Of a DNA stretch of 64,000 nucleotides, positions 31,782-43,929 are shown in pieces. Source of the stretch: Cannabis sativa (taxonomy: Eukaryota > Streptophyta > Magnoliopsida > Rosales > Cannabaceae); assembly GCF_029168945.1 (NCBI RefSeq), contig NC_083603.1, forward strand, positions 37,235,396 through 37,299,395, in the 5' to 3' direction. Below the pieces are notes generated by a model that worked only from the letters and a program-made list of their open reading frames with translations, made no database searches and was not told where the DNA came from. Every line of letters begins with the position of its first letter. Within the stretch, counting starts at the first letter, position 1. The position numbers and the translations under genes were made by a program.

Positions 31782-34700
31782 GTGGATCCTCGACTTGGGG
31801 ACCCAAGCAACAATGTTGGACCTGTGGAAGAATTAGAAGAGATCGAGATCGATCCAGCTATCCCGAGCAGAAAGCTAAAAATTCAAAAAGGTTTGTTGCT
31901 CGAAGTAAAATCAGAATTGATAAAATTTCTGAGAGCAAACCTAGACGTTTTTGCCTGGTCACATGCGGATATGGTCAGAATCGACCCTTCTATTATTTCA
32001 CATGTTCTGAATATCGAACCCAACTTCTGGCCAGTTCAACAAAAACAAAATTCGTTGGATAAAGAACGAGCAGTAGCCCTGAAAGATGAAGTTGAAATGA
32101 TGCGCAACAACAACTTCATAATTGAAACTTTTTACGCGGCTTGGGTCACGAATCCTGTACTAGTACCCAAGCCGAACAAGAAATGGCGAGTCTATATTGA
32201 TTTCACACACCTCAACAAAGCATGCCCTAAAGACTGTTTTCCACTTTCAAGAATCGATCAGCTCGTAGACGCAACAGCAGGGCACGAAATATTAAGCTTC
32301 ATGGACGCTTACTCAGGCTACAATCAAATCAAAATGCATCCACCAGACCAAGAACATACAAATTTCCAAACAGATATGGGTCTCTATTGTTACAAAGTCA
32401 TGCCGTTTGGTCTAAAAAATTCTGGAGCTAAGTACCAAAGATTGGTAAACAAAATGTTTAAAGACAAGATCGGGCGAAATATGGATGTGTATGTGGATGA
32501 CATGCTCATCAAATCTAGAAAGGCTGGGGGACACATAGATGACCTGGAAGAATGCTTCAAAGTCCTCAGAAAATATAACATGAAGCTAAATCCCTTAAAG
32601 TGTTCCTTCGGAGTCAGCTCGGGAAAGTCTCTAGGCTTCATCGTCAATGCTCGAGAAATTGAAGCCAATCTAGAAAAGATTCAAGCCCTCCTGGATATGA
32701 ACTCGCCAACAAAAACCCAAGAAGTGCAAAGCTTAACTGGTTGGATCGCTGCACTCAGCAGATTCGTGTCAAAATCAACAGACAAATGTGTCCCATTCTT
32801 CAACATCCTGCGAGGAAACGAATAGTTCGAGTGGACAGAAGAATGTGAAAGAGCTTTCGAAGAGCTAAAGGCACAACTTGCAAAACCTCCCGTACTTTCA
32901 AAACCTCTGCACGGCGAGGAATTGGGAATATACCTAGCTGTCACGGAACATGGTGTAAGTGCCGTGCTGATTAAGGAAGGGAATAGCGTACAACACCCAG
33001 TCTATTACATTAGTAAAAGACTCATTGAGGACGAGGGCCAATATCCGTTGATAGAAAAACTCGTCTACTGCCTTATTCTTGCAACAAGGAAGTTGAGGCC
33101 TTATTTCCAAGCTCATCCTGTTCGGGTATATACCAACCAGCCACTATGACAAATACCGCAAAAGCCAGATGCTTCTAGACGGTTACTCAAGTGGGCAGTA
33201 GAGTTGGGTCAGTACGAAATCACTTTCCAACCCCGAACAGCAATCGAAGGCCAAGCCTTGGCCGACTTTGTGGTAGAATGCACAGGCAAAAAAGAAATCA
33301 TACAAGAAAGCAACCCCGAGCTAGCACCAATACCTCAGCCAAGTAACAATGAGGACAAACTGACCTGGAAACTACATGTGGATGGGTCAGCCACAGATCA
33401 ACTATCTGGTCCAGGGATTGCCCTCGTCACGCCTGGGGGGCAACACCTATCTGCACTCAAGTGTGGATTCAAAGCATCTAACAACAAAGCCGAGTACGAA
33501 GCTCTAATCACTGGACTAAAACTAGCCTAGGAGATGAAGGCCGAACACATTGAAATATGCAGTGATTCACAGTTGGTGGTAAATCAAGTATTCGGAGAAT
33601 ACGAGGCTCGGGGAGAAAAGAAGATACCATATCTCAGAAAAATACACAATCTGCTCGCACAATTCAAAAGCTACGGTCTCAAACAAATTCCAAGAGAAGA
33701 AAATACAACTGCAGACGCGTTAGCTCGATTGGCAAGGAGCAATGTAAGTGACAAAGGGAACTTGGTTCCTATCCAGTTCCTCGAAGAGCCTTGCATCATT
33801 GGCACAAAAGAAATCGAAATGATTGATACATCCCCAAACTGGATGACGCCAATAGCATCCTACCTCAACTCTGGGAAACTCCAAAATAACCGAAATGACG
33901 CTCAAAAAATGAGAAGGAAGGCAGCACGGTATATCATAGTAGAGGGAGTCATGTACAGAAGAGGATTCTCAATGCCATTGCTCAGATGTGTCACTCAAGA
34001 CGAAGCTACACGACTCCTATTTGAAGTTCACGACGGATTCTGTGGAAATCACGCCGACGGACAGAGCTTATCCAAGAAAATTCTAAGGTAAGGTTACTTC
34101 TAGCCAACGATGATTGAAGATTCGAGAGCCTATGTTAAGAAGTGCAAAAAATGCCAGATATTTTCAAAGATACCAAGAGCTTGGCCCAACGAGATAACAC
34201 AGATGCAAAGTCCATGGCAAGAGGCCTTTTTCCATTTGGGGAATTGACCTGATCAGAAAATTACCTAAAGGTAAAGGCGGAGTGCAGTACGCAGTGGTAG
34301 CAGTTGACTACTTTACTAAGTGGACTGAAGCCGAACCACTCGCAACCATTACATCAAAGAAAGTTCAAGAATTTATTGTGAGAACATCATATGCCGGTTC
34401 AGACTACCGTACAAAATAGTCTCAGACAATGGCAAGCAGTTCGATAGCCAATCCTTCACTTATTTCTGTGCGAACCATGGTATCATCAAAAGTTTCTCCG
34501 CAGTGGCACATCCTCAGGCAAATGGTCAAGTTGAAGCAGTCAACAAAACCTTGAAGGATACACTAAAGAAGAAACTTGAAGATGCCAAAGGAAACTGGCC
34601 AGAAGAACTTCCTGAAGTTCTATGGTCATACCGTACAACGGAAAAAAGGGCGACCAGTCAGACACCATTTGCAATGGTGTACGGTTATGAAGCTATGCTG

Positions 34701-35093
34701 CCCGTCGAACTCTAGCCACCTTTTCACAGAAGATTGACGTACGATCAAGGTACCAATCACATACTCCTTGCAGAATCACTTGACAAAATCGAAGAAAGAC
34801 GAACAACTACAAACTTAAAGTTGATGGCCCATCAATAAAAAGTAGCTCGGTATTTCGACAAACAAGTGAAAGCTCAGAAATTCTTCGTGGGAGATATGGT
34901 CCTGAGAAGGGTATTCCTAAACACCAAAGACAGTACAGCATGTGTACTAGGACCTAACTGGGAAGGACCATATCAAGTGGTCGAAGTTCTCAACTCCGGA
35001 GCATACAAATTAGGTAAGTATGACGAAAAAATGAAACTCATTCTAGTACCACGGTACTGGAATGGAGAACATTTAAGAAAATACTACCAATAA
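31782..35093 (+). pseudogene. Tat pol: RT, RNase H, second RNase H, integrase (broken)
   Basis: RT occupies the first frame (31782-32825): VYIDFTHLNKACPKD, then the active site YVDDM (residues 237-241). Stops at 32823 (TAG) and 33147 (TGA) fall in RNase H. The second RNase H-like domain (33370-33730) shows LHVDGSATD, NNKAEYEALI, CSDSQLVVNQV and ENTTADALARLA, the residues expected for this Tat-specific domain. Integrase follows with YVKKCKKCQIF, VDYFTKW, SDNGKQF and GQVEAVNKTL as the metal-binding and D-D-E parts, but in three frames, and it ends HLRKYYQ at 35093. Most nonsense codons look like CAG, CAA, CGA or TGG changed by C-to-T or G-to-A. Confidence 0.9.
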
Positions 35094-35778
35094 AGTACCA
35101 GGTCCGGTGACCACTTTAAGTACTAAATGAACATTTGCTTTTAAGTGAATGGCCTTCTGGGCAGACTACGTCCAAAGGTTTCGATAAAAGAAACAAAGTA
35201 TTCAGGTCGGGTGACCACTTTGAAGCACAGTTTCTTATGTCTGCAATTCGTTTTATTTCATGTTAAGCTAAAAGATCAGATTAGATCAAATAGCTCTGAT
35301 GTAAGTTACTACGGTAACAAATATACTTTTCGATCAATAAATGAATAAAGATACTATTTCAAAATTCAATTGAGTCGAAAAAATCAGCATGTTTATAATT
35401 TACCATACAATGCGTACAAAAGGTTTGGTCAAACCCAAAACATCGAACAGATAAGCAATATATTTGTAAAAGACAAGTGACCAAGAGTCATACGTCTGCT
35501 CGGTTACTTGGGGGCCACCTATACCTGTACAAAGCATTTGGTAAAAATAAAACAATCACAATTGCATGACTATTATAAACAGAGAATGAAATTCATTTAG
35601 GATGAAAAAAGCACGTAATGCCGGGATTAAAAAGCTGCCCGGTCAGCCCGTTGTCTAAAAAATGAAAAATAATTCCAAGTTTAAAGACCGCTTGGCCGGC
35701 CTGATGTCTTAGAAAAGGCCCTGAGGCCGAATATGATATATATTTATATATCTAAAAAGGAGATAAAAAGAGAAGTGC
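35094..35778. other. Spacer between T pol and the antisense gene
   Basis: About 685 bases with no frame of interest. Two similar stretches (GTGACCACTTTAAGTACT near 35108 and GTGACCACTTTGAAGCAC near 35212) suggest a short internal duplication of about 105 bp. This region would hold the 3' ends of both convergent genes. Confidence 0.55.
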
Positions 35779-36420
35779 TTAAACAGCTGGAGTCCCAAGT
35801 TCTTGGTTCGATTCTTCTGGGCCAATCGGAACAGGAGGATCTATTGTTTGAGTGGGAGGAGCATCAGCAGTCTGACCGGAGGTTGAAGCAGCCGCCTCAG
35901 TTCCACCATAATCCACTTGGGACGCGCAGTACTCAAGGTACATGTCCTTAGCATCGCCCAAGTAGTCGAAGTTTGCCCGAGGATTAGCCTTCCAAAAATC
36001 AAAGAAGAGCTCGAGACCGGCTGTCTCCAAGGAATTGACCTTCTCCTTCAACCTGTCCACCTCGGCCGAAAGCTCCCCCTCCTTGGCGTCCTTTTACTCC
36101 TTCATCCGATGAAGAACTACTCACAGAAAAGTCCTCTCATCTTGAAGACTGTTTACCTCAGCAGATAAGATCTCAATGGTCTCCTCAAAACGGTCAGCAA
36201 CCTCGAGATCCTTAGTAAGTACAGTGATTTTCTTCTTAGTGGCAAATAGCTTGTTGTTGGCTTCACCCAACTCCAACCGAACAACTCCATCTTCCGCCCT
36301 GGCTTCTTCAGCATCCTTCTTGGCCAAGTCCGCCTCCGCCTTCAAGGTGTCGGACAGAGCTGCGTTCTTGGAAGCAGCAGACTTATCCCGAAAGTAAGTG
36401 TAGGCCAACTTCAGACCGGC

Positions 36421-36493
36421 CTGCACAAACAGAAATACTTTAGCATATTTAGCTAAGTGTGGAAGATTAAAGGGAAGTATCAAAAAGACTTAC
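36421..36493 (-). other. Intron in the T antisense gene
   Basis: On the minus strand the junctions read CACCAGG/GTAAGT (36494/36493) and TTTGTGCAG/GCCGGT (36421/36420). The intron is 73 bp and T-rich, and both exons join in phase 0 (EFTR then AGLKLAY). These are canonical plant splice sites, kept although the exons have stops. Confidence 0.78.
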
Positions 36494-36918
36494 CCTGGTG
36501 AACTCCTTCAAAACTCCGCCCACCAGCACATCCAAAGAAGAGTCATTGTCAGCACCAGCCAGTTGCTCATTGACATCAGGAACCAACCGGTTCATGTAAT
36601 GGGCCAGCATGTCCTTGCCCTTTTTGGCCTCTAGAATCACTGACAAAGGTTGAGTTGGTGCCCGCACCCGTTCTAGATCACTCCTGACCAACTCAGACCC
36701 AACCGTTGGTGCTCCAGACTCCTCGGACTTGGCAGCTTTGGGGGTAGAGGGGTTTGCAACAGTCAACTCCTCGGAAAGATCAATAACCTCCTCGGAAGGC
36801 CTCTTTTCCTTTGAAGAGGACCCCTCACCGCCCTTAGACTTCTTTGTCGGAGGAGAGGGGCTAGAGCTTCCATCCATTCTCTTCCTTAGATCGTCGAGCA
36901 TCTGCCGAGACATGTCTC

Positions 36919-37010
36919 CACTGAACAAAAATAGTATGGTTAGAAGACAGCCATCAGAAACACAAGGCATGAAAATCAAGAAGCTCAAAAACAAGATAAA
37001 GTAAAATGCA
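36919..37010 (-). other. Probable first intron of the T antisense gene
   Basis: The acceptor is clear on the minus strand (TTTTTGTTCAG/TGGAGAC, exon starting near 36919). The donor is uncertain: candidate GT sites lie near 37010-37035, none canonical. Between them the frame changes and the composition becomes T-rich on the minus strand. Confidence 0.5.
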
Positions 37011-38472
37011 AGGTGACCGCCCGAACAAGACTCAGAAGTCCATCATCACTTGACATCGATCTTATCTCAGACATGACAGCTTTCCCTTTTCCGAACACGG
37101 CAGAGGATGGCCGAGCAGGCGAAATGGGATCCCTTATGCGAATCGCATGTTCAACAGGACTGGGCGAGGCCGGGAGTTTCTTCTTCCTCTTCAATGGAGT
37201 CACCTTCACTTCCTTAGCTTCATCTTCAGGGTTCAAGGGCTCCTGAGCATATTGCTTGGCCCATGCACCTCCCTTCAACTTAGCCTCGTGCTTAAGTTGA
37301 ATGAGTTCATTGTCCTTATGAGCTCGTTCGGTCCGACCAGCACCAGATTTCCTCTTCTTCCCCGCCATGGACTTGGGAGTAAAGTCCTCGGGATAGAGCC
37401 CATACCTCACAAAGTTATCATCGGAGGTTAACTGGATAATGTTCTGGTCTTCCCCCGGTAGCCGGGAAAGTTTTTGAGCTCTATCTCTAAGAGCTAGAGT
37501 GAGAAGAGGACAGTGATATGTCAGAATCTGATGGAACCGAGTCCGGGTAATGCCCACGTCCTTCACCATAAAGTACTCATCAGCAAAACGCCCTATCTTG
37601 CTGATGGCCTTGTCGTCTGTGCCGGTCAACCACTTAAAGCCTGGTTAAGAGAAATAGAAGTACCCCGACCTGCCTTGTTTGGGGGTGGACTTCAAATCAA
37701 AGAACTAGGCAACTTCGTGGCGAGAAGGAGTACCCGACCCCTGGGAAGCGTAGAGAATGAAGAAGGCAGATAAATACTTAATGCCCTTAGGAGTGAACTG
37801 GGTTGGGCAGAGACCGAAGAAGTCTGCCACATCCTTGAAGTATTTATGCAAGGGCATCAACGCTCCTTGCTGACCATGGGCTCTCGACCAAGTGCACATC
37901 TCCTTGTCAGGGTTTGTGGCACGATTGTCGTGGGCGGGAATGTAGCAGTCCAGCTCGCCTAGGTATCTGCCCTGGTCAAGAGTTCGAAGGCGCGCCTCCG
38001 TAATCTTGGACGGATGACTTACCCACCTGGCACCCAAGGCACCCTGCCTCTTATGAGGAATCGCCGCGGCAAGCTCCTCACTGAAGTAGTCCACGCCCTC
38101 AACCAGGATGTCTCCGTCAGCATGGTCTGGCTCCCAAGCCTCGTTGTACACCCCATAATTTGGGGGTTCAACCTCTTGCTCTTCCTCCACCTCGGAGGGA
38201 CTGCAAGGATGTACATCGTCCAGTTCCTCAATCTCGTGGACCTCACCGTCCCCTTCACGATCCTCCTCCATCTGGACAGCTGAATCATGTTCGGTGCTGG
38301 GCAAAGTGGCGAGCTGAGCCACTTGAGGATCATTTGCGTCAGCCAGACGTGTAGTTTTTCTTGTACGAGCCATCATTCTATGGCTGGGTACAGGGCTAGA
38401 AGAATGTCCTTCGCTAGAGGAAGGAGGACTGGAACAAAGGCGAGGATTATCCTCATGCAGAAGTTGAAGCAA

Positions 38473-39352
38473 ATCCTGGTCGATCCGATGTCTGAGTTCC
38501 TAAGACTCACCTGAGTTCATCTACAAAAGACAAGACACGAGATGAGTGTTTGGTCAGAATATCGAACAATAGACAAGCAAATATGCCGACCAGGAGTACT
38601 CAACAGATCAAAGAACAGCTAAGTTTGAAGAAAAGTCAGAACTCAAGAAGTCAACAAATTTTCTTCAGTTAGGGCAAAACAATTCATGAAGCTTAGAATA
38701 AGCAAGATGAAAGATGGACGTTATGCAGTTCAGAAACAAGCATTATGGCTGTAAAACTGCATGAAGACATGATGAAGAAGAATTGCAGAGGTTTCTAAGC
38801 CTAGAATTTCCTAAACATTTTTCTACAGCACAGTAGAAGAAACATTCAAAATGTAAACATGCAAAGATAAGCATAAAGGGATTCAGAAACTTACTCAAGA
38901 TTCAAATGTCTATGTTCGAGCAACGTCTATCCAACAAGCAGCTTGTACGAAGGCACTTCGGCAACTTTGAAGCCAAGAAATTTTCTTTTCCCTCTGAAGC
39001 TTACTTAGCAAAGAAGGGTGATAAAATTAGTTTATGTGCCAATGTTGTGGGTATTTATAGGAAAGTCACGAAAAGAGGTAATCGTCTCAAAGGAACCTCA
39101 GACGCCTTAGCTTCCCGGCTTAAAAACGAATATGGGAAATCAAAAGTACTCGAGTGCAACCGTCAGCCGTGGAGAGAGAAAATTGGATTTTGAAATATTA
39201 ATTGTCATAGCATTTATTAGCCGAAAACTGAAGGGACGCCCAGTCAGCCTCACAACGAGTCTCGGATGGTCGCGCTCGACACGTGCCCCCATCCAAAGGC
39301 AGAATCAGCTCGGATGAAGTCTACACGCAACTTCGAAAGTCCCGTACAGACT
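38473..39352. other. 3' untranslated region of T / promoter side of the antisense gene
   Basis: No gene. The region lies upstream of the antisense gene and so should carry its promoter. On the minus strand an ATG near 38517 is followed at once by a GTGAGT donor-like site, which could mark a short leader exon. The open frame at 38906-39193 on the plus strand has no recognisable features. Confidence 0.5.
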
Positions 39353-39363
39353 TGGGGGGCAAA
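39353..39363 (+). other. Polypurine tract of T
   Basis: TGGGGGGCAAA directly before the 3' LTR, the primer for plus-strand synthesis. Confidence 0.85.
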
Positions 39364-40003
39364 TGTTATCCCAATTTTCGTACTCTAACGTGGCATCACG
39401 AGAATGGTGACACGTGGAGTCCACTTGGAACATCTGCTCAGAAAGACAGGCCAAGCAGGATGCCTCGCTGGCATATCTAGAGCAAGATATTCAGCAATCC
39501 GCGCAGAGCAACCAACACTTAGCGAATTCAACTTTTGCATCATGAGTCATCAGCACAATCCCTATAACTCAAGGATCAATTTACGTGGATATGACATACA
39601 CACGATCCCACTATCAGTGTATTCATCCTTAATCCCACGATCCTCATATTCAGCACTGATCTCACGATCTTTCTATTTCTAAGCATTGTAACGAGAGAGG
39701 AAACTCTTCCTCCTCAAGGTTCCTAGCCCTATAAATAGTGATGCATGTTCACTGGGAAAGGGATCGCTCGAAAAGCAATTGAGCTAAGACTATACTATTA
39801 TCTAAGAATTATATATTCAGAGATACTGTTGTAAGATCTATAAGAAAAGGAATCTTTCTCCTTGATCTTAAGTTGATACAAATAACGAGGATTAGGCTAT
39901 TACCGAACTGCTCGAGGCTAAACCTCTATAAAATCCATGTGTCTTATTATTGCTTTATCATATATCTGTTACTATATGTTGTTGGCTAAAAGCGAAGTCA
40001 ACA
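39364..40003 (+). repeat. 3' LTR of T
   Basis: 640 bp, partner of 29563-30222. It starts TGTTATCCCAATTTTCG and ends GCGAAGTCAACA. Differences include substitutions across the length, an insertion near 39748 (TGTTCACTGG) and a shortened stretch before the end. Confidence 0.93.
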
Positions 40004-40008
40004 ATAAT

Positions 40009-40640
40009 GAACTTTGAAACCATACAACTGCCAGAATCAAAGGAGGCATCCTTTCCCAGAAAAGATTTTGGCGAAAATGCCCTCCGTCATTATTAAAAAG
40101 CTCTTTTTTACTAAAAAAGCAGCAATTGTTATACCCGAAATTCGGCTGGAGGACACGTGTAAAGGAAAAGGGAATGTGAATCGGTGCAATATCTTCTTAT
40201 AGAATAACTCATTAATTACGTAAGTATCAGAGTATATTTGTAACCCGCTGACTGTAAGGTCTTAGGCGAGGAAACAATGTACGAACTAGCACTTAGTATA
40301 TTAACAAGAAACCGTATGTCGCTAATGGAGAATAGCAAGGCACCAGAGAAAAGTAACACATAACTTAACTTGCAATAAGCAAACTGAGTGTAAAAGTCAG
40401 ATCGGTTCGAAAAACAAGAATGCGAGATGACCATCTCGCTACGAGGAAACCTCCTATAGTTTCATCCAACTAGCGGGAGCGGGGCTCATAACCCTGCCAA
40501 ATCAGACGATTTCTGTATACCCGCGACCGACATAAGACATATCTTGTTGACCTCGGAAAGAAGAATGGTTCCTGCTCGAATTTGGAATCACTACAACCAA
40601 GTTTCTGTCGAGATATCTCCAGATTAAACAATTAAATACG
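40009..40640 (+). mobile_element. Right half of remnant R, with a possible LTR start
   Basis: Continues R after the T insertion. At 40128 the sequence TGTTATACCCGAAATTCGG looks like the opening of a plant LTR and is followed by 500 bases of LTR-like, balanced composition. No second copy is in the window, so I cannot confirm it or set its end; 40640 marks where AT-rich host DNA resumes. Confidence 0.38.
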
Positions 40641-41039
40641 TGTTTAATACACGGTATTTCTGACCCAGTAAAAGCGGGAAAATAGGAGCTATATGATTTT
40701 CAAAATCATACACTGCATTTACATTTTGTTCAACACTATTTTTACTCAACTGATCCGAACACACACAAGACACAACACCAGCCTTAATGTCAATGTCAAA
40801 AACACACAACTCACTTACATAAAAAAAAAAAAAAACGAAACCCCCACACACCTTACCCGAATACTAACCTTCATTTAAAAAATATTTTTTTTTCTGAAAA
40901 AAAAAAGATAAACATATTTAAAATATACAATTGACTTGGAAACTAGGGAGCTGATTGGTTCATGATTTGAAAACTATATTTTAAAAATTTGATATTCTGA
41001 AATAAAAATTTGAATTTTGTAATTGGAAACATGTTTCTA

Positions 41040-41143
41040 AAAATGTGATTGGTTCAGTGTTTGTCAACAATTTTTGAATGTTAAAATATTGAATCTGTGA
41101 TTGGTACAGAATTTGAAAATATAATGACATGTTTACTTAAAGT
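41040..41143 (+). repeat. Dispersed repeat, copy 2
   Basis: Same orientation as 28516-28620. Within and before this copy the phrase CTGATTGGT/GTGATTGGT appears three times (near 40951, 41045 and 41097), so the unit may be built from shorter duplicated pieces. Confidence 0.7.
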
Positions 41144-41941
41144 GAATGAGAATCAATGGTATCATATTGATTCCTATACACTAGTTTATTAAATTTTAGA
41201 AAGAGAAAAAGTAGTGGGACCCACACAAAATAGGGAGAAAATAAAGGGAAATGTTCTTCCCCCATTTTTGTAGGGAATACATTTCTCTTTCCTAATTTAA
41301 TTTATTTTAATATTAATTTTATTAATTAAAAATAAAAAAGACCAATAAAATACCTATGCTCTAACTAAGTTGTGTTAATACCTATGCTCTATTGTTGTAA
41401 CTATATTGTGTTAATTTCAATATTTTCTATCTAATTTTTAATTATTCAAATAAAACATATATTTTTTTTTGCGTCATAGCATTTACTATTGAAAAATTAA
41501 AATTTAATTAATTCTTAAAAATTAATTATCTTAATATTTCCTATTTTTTTGTCACATTATTATGCTAATTGGAATATTTATTTTAATTTTATTTTCATTA
41601 TTTTTTAAAATCATGAATATTTATCATAAAAGTTAAAATATAATTTATTTTTATTTGATAAGAATTTTTTTTTGACAAAATTAATTTGATTGAAAAAGAT
41701 ATTAAAATTTAGTACAATCAAACAAATAAATTTTTTAGATGATACAAATTATTAAAATAGTGAATTTTTACAATTTTTTGTGGTGTATATAAAATTTCTC
41801 TTTCTTATTTGTTAAAGATAAAACTTTTACAATATCTTTAGTCAAACACATGAGGAATTTTTTCTTTTACCAAATTTGGTTTGTTTGCAATTGGTTGAAA
41901 ACTATCATAATTGGTACTATATTTTTTTTTGGGTAAAACCG

Positions 41942-41980
41942 CCATTAATGAGATGGTTAAAAGTCCAATCTCATTAATGG
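41942..41980. other. Stem-loop with 13-bp arms
   Basis: CCATTAATGAGAT on the left pairs perfectly with its complement at 41968-41980, separated by about 13 bases. It lies in AT-rich host DNA about 370 bp before element C. It may be the relic of a small inverted-repeat transposon; no role is implied. Confidence 0.6.
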
Positions 41981-42344
41981 GTAGTTGAACGGCCGGTTTC
42001 AACTCATTAACCCCTTAATAAACACCAATCCACAACACCACCTGAACCCTAACAAATCCAAACCCTACCCATCGACCAAGTCCAGCACCGCACCATCCAA
42101 TAACACGGTTTTGACGACGGTTGATGGAGTGGACAACGATACAAACAAGTGAGCATCGTCGGCAGTTGTTTTTTCTTTAGTGTATAGATATAGGTTCTCC
42201 CATTTCTATTATATTTTTTTCGGAATATATTATGTTTTGGATTGTGTTTTTGTTCTTGATTGTTTTGTAATAATTGTGTTTCAAATAAATGGTACCATAT
42301 GCATGATGTTACTTCCCACAAACACTAATTTTGTTTGGTATCTT

Positions 42345-42349
42345 ATCTT
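42345..42349. repeat. Target-site duplication of C (ATCTT)
   Basis: ATCTT precedes the TG at 42350 and is repeated exactly at 63899-63903. This links two LTRs 20 kb apart as the ends of one element. Confidence 0.94.
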
Positions 42350-43929
42350 TGTTGGGTTTTGTGCCCTAAATAAAACCCTTTGCAATCTGATTAGTTATCA
42401 ATATAAGAAATTTGAAGTGATTTCTGTTTGCATGAATTTTACATGCTAATGGTTTAATATGTTTATTACATTTACACACAAAATCAGTAAGTCCAGATCA
42501 TATGTTTATTCAAAATTACAGTATCGTCAACACAGTGGAATGTGATTGTGATCATATGAATCAAAAGACTAAGTCCCTGTTTCATCAGTGTTTTGGATTT
42601 ACACTAATGTGATAATCAGCGATGATGTGTACTGACACTTGGAGTAAGTGTTATGTTCTTTCCAGGACATTAGTAAAGTATACTAGTTTCGAATGTATGG
42701 AATATACATTAGACTGGACCGATATTGCAACTTAGTTAAGATATTATAAACTTACCGTCATATATTTCCAAGTCAATATCAGTAGTTGATCTTAAGATTA
42801 AAAGAATCTAAATCCTGATATGCTTAGACTCAACTCAGGAGTACTATCATGTTCTTTGATTTATTAGTTAAGCCTACTTTTGGGTCAGGGTGATACGTAT
42901 ATTTTTGGAACATGATAGTATGATTGAGTGGGAGTGTTGAACATAAATATGGAATTTATAGGTTCTACTGGTGTATAGAAGTCAAGTGATGATTCCCTTC
43001 GAGCTTAGCTAAATAGAAGTAAATGGATCAGCTCTGGTTTAAGTGACTAATTCTTACATAACTAAATATCATTTACAGGTAGCTAAGTGTTTAAAGGGGC
43101 AAAATACATTGAAAGGTGAGAACAGTAAAATTATCCCATCTCGATATAAATCATCTATATAGAAGATCTTTGATCACAATAAGATTATAACAATGGTTAA
43201 ATGAGATAGCATATTTATATCGTGGAACATATAATATGCTCTATACAAGTCTGAGAGTGCAATTCTATGTTCTAATAGTCGATTCAACGAAGAATTAATA
43301 AGTAGGAATTTACTCAGTAAATTCGGTTCACTTATTGGAAGCTGAGCATATAGATCCATGGTCCCCATTCTAGTTGAGACTATACTGCTTGTAAGACTTA
43401 ATAATTTATTTTTGATTAATCAATTATAATTCTAAAGTTAGACTATGTCTAATTTGTGAATTTCTAATTTGTGAATTTTCACTAAGCAGGGGCGAAATTG
43501 TAAAGAAAAGAGATTCTAGGTTTATTTATTTATTAATAGACTTTATATGTCTTATTAATATATAAATTAAATGAAAATATTATTTAATAATCTATTTTAG
43601 TTATTAAATAAATAGTTTTGGCATTTAAATTGTTAGAATTGGAAAATTGGCATTTTTGAGAAAATAGAAATAAAATTTGTGAAAACTGCAAAAACCAAAT
43701 GAGGCCCATTACACACCATGGCCGGCCAATTGGGATGGTTTTCCAAATCGATATTTTCATTATTTTGATGCCAAATATTTACTAACCTAAACCTAGTAGT
43801 TGCCTATAAATAGAAAGTGATGGCTCAGTCAAATCACAAGTATTAACAAGCTTTCTGTCAGAAAATTCTTTCTTCAAAAAACTGAGCCTTCCCTCTCTCT
43901 TCTATAGCCGAACCTACCCTCTCTCTTTT
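42350..43929 (+). repeat. 5' LTR of C, first segment
   Basis: Opens TGTTGGGTTTTGTGCCC and includes the TATA box at 43805-43813. It is cut after CCCTCTCTCTTTT by G3, about 115 bases after the TATA box, and continues at 52398. The insertion therefore lies just downstream of the expected transcription start and separates C's promoter from its body. Confidence 0.92.

Larger units (their letters stand above)
35779..38472 (-). pseudogene. Antisense intron-containing gene of the Tat element
   Basis: On the strand opposite to gag-pol lies a three-exon gene. Exon 1 (from about 38472, or more likely ATG 38376, MMARTRKTTRLAD) reads in one frame to about 37010, with stops at 37705 and near 37647. It includes an acidic region (EIEELDD, EVEEEQEVEPP) and a segment like the 'putative gypsy type transposon' domain (ALMPLHKYFKDVADFFGLCPTQ), then a Lys/Ser-rich part. 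Exon 2 (about 36919-36494) is Ser/Lys-rich (PPTKKSKGGEGSSSKE). After a 73-bp intron, exon 3 (36420-35779) is a coiled coil (LGEANNKLFATKKKITVL, VDRLKEKVNSLETA) with two stops and a C-terminus ending GTPAV. Such antisense genes are known in Tat elements; their job is unknown. Four stop codons make this copy a pseudogene. Confidence 0.82.
29563..40003 (+). mobile_element. Tat-type Ty3/Gypsy element T
   Basis: A 10,441-bp element with 660- and 640-bp LTRs and exact 5-bp TSDs. Plus-strand order: gag, RT, RNase H, a second RNase H-like domain, integrase. After that comes a 4-kb region that holds a gene on the opposite strand, then a polypurine tract. The second RNase H and the long 3' region with an antisense gene are hallmarks of the Tat lineage. 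The coding frames carry many stops and the gag-protease join is deleted, so the copy is dead; the LTRs differ by several per cent. Confidence 0.93.
40641..42344. other. AT-rich host DNA, no clear gene
   Basis: Long poly-A and poly-T runs, a copy of the dispersed repeat (41040-41143), an inverted sequence near 41151-41175 (GAATCAAT...ATTGATTC) and a hairpin at 41942-41980. Near 42020-42155 the base composition is more gene-like: one frame on the plus strand is open for about 55 codons up to a GTGAGC donor-like site, but it has no ATG. It could be an exon edge of a host gene interrupted by element C; support is weak. Confidence 0.4.

Noticed and set aside
42020..42155. Plus-strand open stretch ending at a GTGAGC donor-like site
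   Set aside because: No start codon, low-complexity translation and no recognisable family; kept only as a note in the host spacer entry.
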